A DNA stretch of 64,000 nucleotides, taken from NCBI RefSeq assembly GCF_013416775.1, contig NZ_SZVI01000013.1, positions 868,001 to 932,000 of the forward strand. Direction: 5' to 3'. Within the stretch, counting starts at the first letter, position 1; the number at the start of each line of letters is the position of its first letter. Positions 61,859 through 64,000 of this stretch are shown here, piece after piece. The notes below the pieces were generated by a model. The model searched no databases, had not been told where the DNA came from, and saw only the letters and a list, made by a program, of their open reading frames with translations. Source of the stretch: Rhodoferax sp. BLA1. Lineage in GTDB: Bacteria > Pseudomonadota > Gammaproteobacteria > Burkholderiales > Burkholderiaceae_C. The position numbers and the translations under genes were made by a program.

Positions 61859-62311
61859 ATGCAAAAAACCGCCAACCGCCGCCATTTCGTCCAATATTTC
61901 TCGCTGGCAGGTTTCACCCTGATCGCAGCCTGCTCGGACAAACCGGCACCCACTCCCGAACCCGCACCGGTGGCCCCACCACCGCCTGCACCAGAACCCG
62001 CCTCGGCGCCAGCGCCCGACGCTGCACCCATGGCAGAACCGGCACCGGCCGCAGCACCAGCAGCGCCCGCTACCTCGGCCAAGATGCCCCTGGTGGATGC
62101 CAAAGACCCACAAGCCCTGGCCCTGGGTTATGTCAGTGATGCGGCCCAGGCCGACAAGGCCAAGTACAAAAACTTTGTGGCGGGTAGCCACTGCGCCAAC
62201 TGCGCCTTGTTCCAGGGCCAGGCCAGTGACACCGAGGGCGGCTGTCCGCTGTTCCCCGGCAAACATGTGGCCGCCAAAGGCTGGTGCAGCGCCTGGGCCA
62301 AGAAGGCTTAG
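61859..62311 (+). CDS. High-potential iron-sulfur protein with Tat and lipobox signals
   Basis: A 150-residue electron carrier. The C-terminal domain has the [4Fe-4S] ligands Cys112-X2-Cys115-X13-Cys129-X13-Cys143, the HiPIP pattern. The N-terminus carries a twin-arginine motif (NRRHFVQ, Arg7-Arg8) and a lipobox LIAACS (Cys25), followed by about 50 residues of Ala/Pro/Glu linker. It is therefore probably a folded Tat-exported lipoprotein tethered to the membrane. HiPIPs donate electrons to photosynthetic reaction centres or to oxidases. The start at 61859 has GAGGAG upstream. Confidence 0.92.
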   Translation: MQKTANRRHFVQYFSLAGFTLIAACSDKPAPTPEPAPVAPPPPAPEPASAPAPDAAPMAEPAPAAAPAAPATSAKMPLVDAKDPQALALGYVSDAAQADKAKYKNFVAGSHCANCALFQGQASDTEGGCPLFPGKHVAAKGWCSAWAKKA

Positions 62312-62319
62312 TTTGATGA

Positions 62320-62366
62320 GAAATCAGGCTCTAGCCCTTATGAATCAAGGGCTAGCAGCTACTTTT
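62320..62366 (-). repeat. Dispersed palindromic repeat, copy after the HiPIP gene (reverse orientation)
   Basis: Minus strand: GTAGCT, 19 bases, GGGCTAGAGCCTGATTT. Arms TAGCCCTT and AAGGGCTA are perfect on the plus strand. It begins nine bases after the HiPIP stop. Confidence 0.85.
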
Positions 62367-62450
62367 TAAGCAGCAAATCAGCGTCTGAACAAAGACGCTG
62401 GTGGTTGCAGGCGGGTGCCTGCTGAAGCACCCTCACCTGCTGCAGCGGCC

Positions 62451-63281
62451 TCAGGCCGCCAGGCTCTGGATGTGCTGCAGCTGCTGACCCAGGTGGCTGC
62501 GCAGCCAGCGCAGCGACTTGCCAAACCAGCTGCGGCACAACCACAGCAGCAGACCACCTAGGGTCAACAACACCAACCCCACCACCGCATGTGTCCCAGG
62601 GCCCGAATGACCCAGGTGGGACAACTCGACTTGCTGGTCACCGTCGCGGATGTCGAGCTTTTTGATCGAGCCATCGGCGCCTTTCTCCAGGCTGAAGGTT
62701 TTGTTGCCCTCGCTGGCCTGGATCGTCACCCCGCCGTCGGCGCCATGTTCCACACGCACATGTTCATCGGCACCGGCGCCCTGGATGCGAATGCCGGGTA
62801 TGTGGCGGTTGACACTGGCGTCGATCACCACCGGGCCGATGCCGCTGGTGTTGAGGACAAACTGGTTGGCAGGCGGCCAGCCAAACAGGCCCTGGCTGGT
62901 GGCCACCACCAACAACACCAGACCCGCCAGCGCCAGGCTGCCACCAAGGACAGACAACACCGTCAACACCGCCAAATAGAAGAGAAAGGGCACAGCCAGC
63001 GCCAGGTTCATGAAGCCCAGCGCGGCGGTGGCGGCGCACAAGGCCCACAGGTTTTTGGGGGAGCGGCGCGACTCCCAGGCACCCAGGCGGCGCTGCGCAA
63101 TCAGCTCACGCGCCAGCTTGACCGGGTCACCGAGTTTGGTCGCCACATCGGTCTCACTCTGGCCGTCGGCCAGGGCATCGGCAAAGTAGCTGGCGTAGTC
63201 TTGCAGGATCTCGTCGCGCTCGGCGGCGCTGAGGGTTGAGAGCGCCTCGGACAAGGCTTGAAGGAAGGTTTCGCGGTTCAT
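62451..63281 (-). CDS. DUF1700 family membrane protein
   Basis: A 276-residue protein. The N-terminal cytoplasmic domain (MNRETFLQALSEALSTLSAAERDEILQDYASYFADAL) is the DUF1700/HAAS-type helical domain that often follows PadR regulators. Two hydrophobic helices (about 80-135), a beta-rich extracytoplasmic stretch and another helix near residue 235 follow. The start overlaps the padR stop (ATGA), so the two are co-translated. It is probably the effector or anti-regulator of the PadR unit; no substrate is known. Confidence 0.85.
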   Translation of the reverse strand: MNRETFLQALSEALSTLSAAERDEILQDYASYFADALADGQSETDVATKLGDPVKLARELIAQRRLGAWESRRSPKNLWALCAATAALGFMNLALAVPFLFYLAVLTVLSVLGGSLALAGLVLLVVATSQGLFGWPPANQFVLNTSGIGPVVIDASVNRHIPGIRIQGAGADEHVRVEHGADGGVTIQASEGNKTFSLEKGADGSIKKLDIRDGDQQVELSHLGHSGPGTHAVVGLVLLTLGGLLLWLCRSWFGKSLRWLRSHLGQQLQHIQSLAA

Positions 63282-63631
63282 AGAGCACCTTTCTGGGTGG
63301 GGTTGGTGGGGCGCGGCTGTAACACGCTGTTGATTTCGGCAACAAACTCTTGCCATTCCTGGCTCATCATGGCCAAGGCTTCGACGCCACTGGCGCTGAG
63401 CCGGTAGTACTTGCGGGCCGGGCCAGTTGCTGACTCCTGCAGGTAGGTTTGCACCCAGCCTTCGTCCTGCAGTCGGCGCATCAGGGGGTACACCGTACCT
63501 TCGCTGATGGCCATGTGGGCGCTGAGCTGCTGCACCAGCTCATAGGTGTAGCTGTCAGCCCGTTGGAGGATGGCCAGCACACACATCTCGATCGCGCCTT
63601 TGCGTAGCTGGGTTTTTAATGCCAAGTTCAT
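63278..63631 (-). CDS. PadR family transcriptional regulator
   Basis: A 117-residue winged-helix repressor with the PadR pattern LRKGAIEMCVLAILQRADSYTYELVQQL, ISEGTVYPLMRRLQDEGWV and GPARKYYRLSASG. It is the first gene of a two-gene unit with the DUF1700 protein. Two near-identical dyads lie 32-88 bases upstream of its start, so it is probably autoregulated. Confidence 0.93.
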   Translation of the reverse strand: MNLALKTQLRKGAIEMCVLAILQRADSYTYELVQQLSAHMAISEGTVYPLMRRLQDEGWVQTYLQESATGPARKYYRLSASGVEALAMMSQEWQEFVAEINSVLQPRPTNPTQKGAL

Positions 63632-63662
63632 GGTCTGGATGGGAGTAACAAGGTGTTTTATG

Positions 63663-63719
63663 TACTATGCAATGCAAGGTAGCTGAATCATAAACACATC
63701 TACTGTGCATTACAAGGTA
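63663..63719. promoter_or_regulatory. Two 19-bp operators upstream of padR
   Basis: TACTATGCAATGCAAGGTA (63663-63681) and TACTGTGCATTACAAGGTA (63701-63719) agree at 16 of 19 positions and are 38 bp apart. The first is a dyad TAC-2-TGCA-1-TGCA-2-GTA. They are the likely PadR binding sites. Confidence 0.7.
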
Positions 63720-63743
63720 GTCGCAGAATTTTTTCCCACCATG

Positions 63744-63772
63744 AAAAAGGGAGGCCCAAGCCTCCCTTTTTT
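63744..63772. terminator. Bidirectional intrinsic terminator upstream of padR
   Basis: GGGAGGC-CCAA-GCCTCCC with A run before and T run after. On the minus strand it ends the dienelactone-hydrolase transcript? No: that gene ends at 63807 and the hairpin lies 35 bases downstream of it, so it serves that gene and insulates padR. Confidence 0.85.
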
Positions 63773-63806
63773 GTTGAGGCGCCAGCGCCCCGGGTCTGTG
63801 AACAGC

Positions 63807-64000
63807 TCAGGCCACGCCGTGTGCCTTGAACCAGGCCAGCGCCCGCGCAAAACCGTCGGCCGCCTCGTCCTTGCGGTAGCTGGGACGGTAGTCGGCGTGG
63901 AAGGCGTGTGGTGCGTCTTTGTAGACCACAAACTCGCTGGCTTTGGCGGCGGCGTTGCCACGGGCGCCCGCCTCGGCCAGCGCGTCTTTCATCTGGTTGA
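63807..64000 (-). CDS. Dienelactone hydrolase family protein, C-terminal part
   Basis: The last 64 or so codons of a gene that enters from beyond the right edge. The text FVVYKDAPHAFHADYRPSYRKDEAADGFARALAWFKAHGVA carries the catalytic His (HAFHAD) and the C-terminal helix of the dienelactone hydrolase family. The nucleophile and Asp lie outside the window, so activity cannot be judged. Confidence 0.88.
   Translation of the reverse strand, partial: NQMKDALAEAGARGNAAAKASEFVVYKDAPHAFHADYRPSYRKDEAADGFARALAWFKAHGVA

Noticed and set aside
10751..62366. Repeats as a CRISPR array
   Set aside because: Copies are kilobases apart with no regular spacers, and no cas genes are present.

Overview
The window looks like a chromosomal segment of a betaproteobacterium of the Comamonadaceae, most like Rhodoferax or a close relative. 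The evidence is high GC, a fused aroA-cmk gene inside a gyrA-serC-pheA-tyrA-aroA/cmk-rpsA-ihfB-lapAB-rfaE1-rfaD block typical of Burkholderiales, a high-potential iron-sulfur protein, a MaoC-phosphotransacetylase fusion next to ackA, and many copies of a short palindromic intergenic repeat. The genus is an inference. I see no rRNA, tRNA, CRISPR array or prophage.

Layout. 1-7.8 kb (minus strand): 5' part of glnA with a sigma-54 promoter and NtrC-type sites; a CinA/MoaB-domain gene and an EI24 membrane gene; rsuA; an acetate operon (small unknown gene, MaoC-PTA, ackA) behind a promoter with a palindrome in its spacer; a short OmpA-like protein. 8-22 kb (plus): the long housekeeping block from gyrA to rfaD, then comEA. 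22-26.6 kb: an AcoR-like sigma-54 activator divergent from an aldehyde dehydrogenase-DUF779 pair, with a -24/-12 promoter and two tandem 17-bp dyads as likely enhancer sites. 26.7-39.5 kb: a PAS-GGDEF diguanylate cyclase, a patatin lipoprotein, a bfd-bfr-bfr iron store operon with a Fur box, azlCD, and a large hybrid histidine kinase with an HD-GYP response regulator. 39.8-43.4 kb: a TRAP transporter (QM operon convergent with the P subunit). 43.5-46.8 kb: xseB-ispA-dxs. 46.9-49.7 kb: a PotD-like binding protein translationally coupled to a dCache-HAMP-GGDEF protein. 49.8-53.4 kb: a Rieske oxygenase, a DMT permease, a sulfurtransferase and a YqiA-like hydrolase. 53.4-56.5 kb is the accessory patch: a decayed IS3-family transposase, a chemoreceptor and a vapBC module. 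56.5-60.5 kb: lysA, a CorA-like gene and a true LysR-type activator. 60.6-64 kb: an EF-hand-like protein, a HiPIP lipoprotein, a PadR-DUF1700 pair with two operators, and the end of a dienelactone hydrolase gene.

How the genes fit together. Three parts handle C2 and nitrogen metabolism (glnA; MaoC-PTA/AckA; AcoR-Ald-DUF779). Three proteins act on cyclic di-GMP (two GGDEF proteins with intact active and inhibitory sites, one HD-GYP), and one of the cyclases is paired with a polyamine-type binding protein, as in the NspS/MbaA system of Vibrio. The two bacterioferritin subunits are complementary: one keeps the haem ligand and has lost ferroxidase residues, the other the reverse.

The most unusual signal is the repeat family. 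It has a core of ATAGCT, exactly 19 bases, then GGGCT. There are eight clear intergenic copies plus one degenerate one, and three diverged copies are translated in frame inside rsuA, aroA-cmk and a sulfurtransferase gene.
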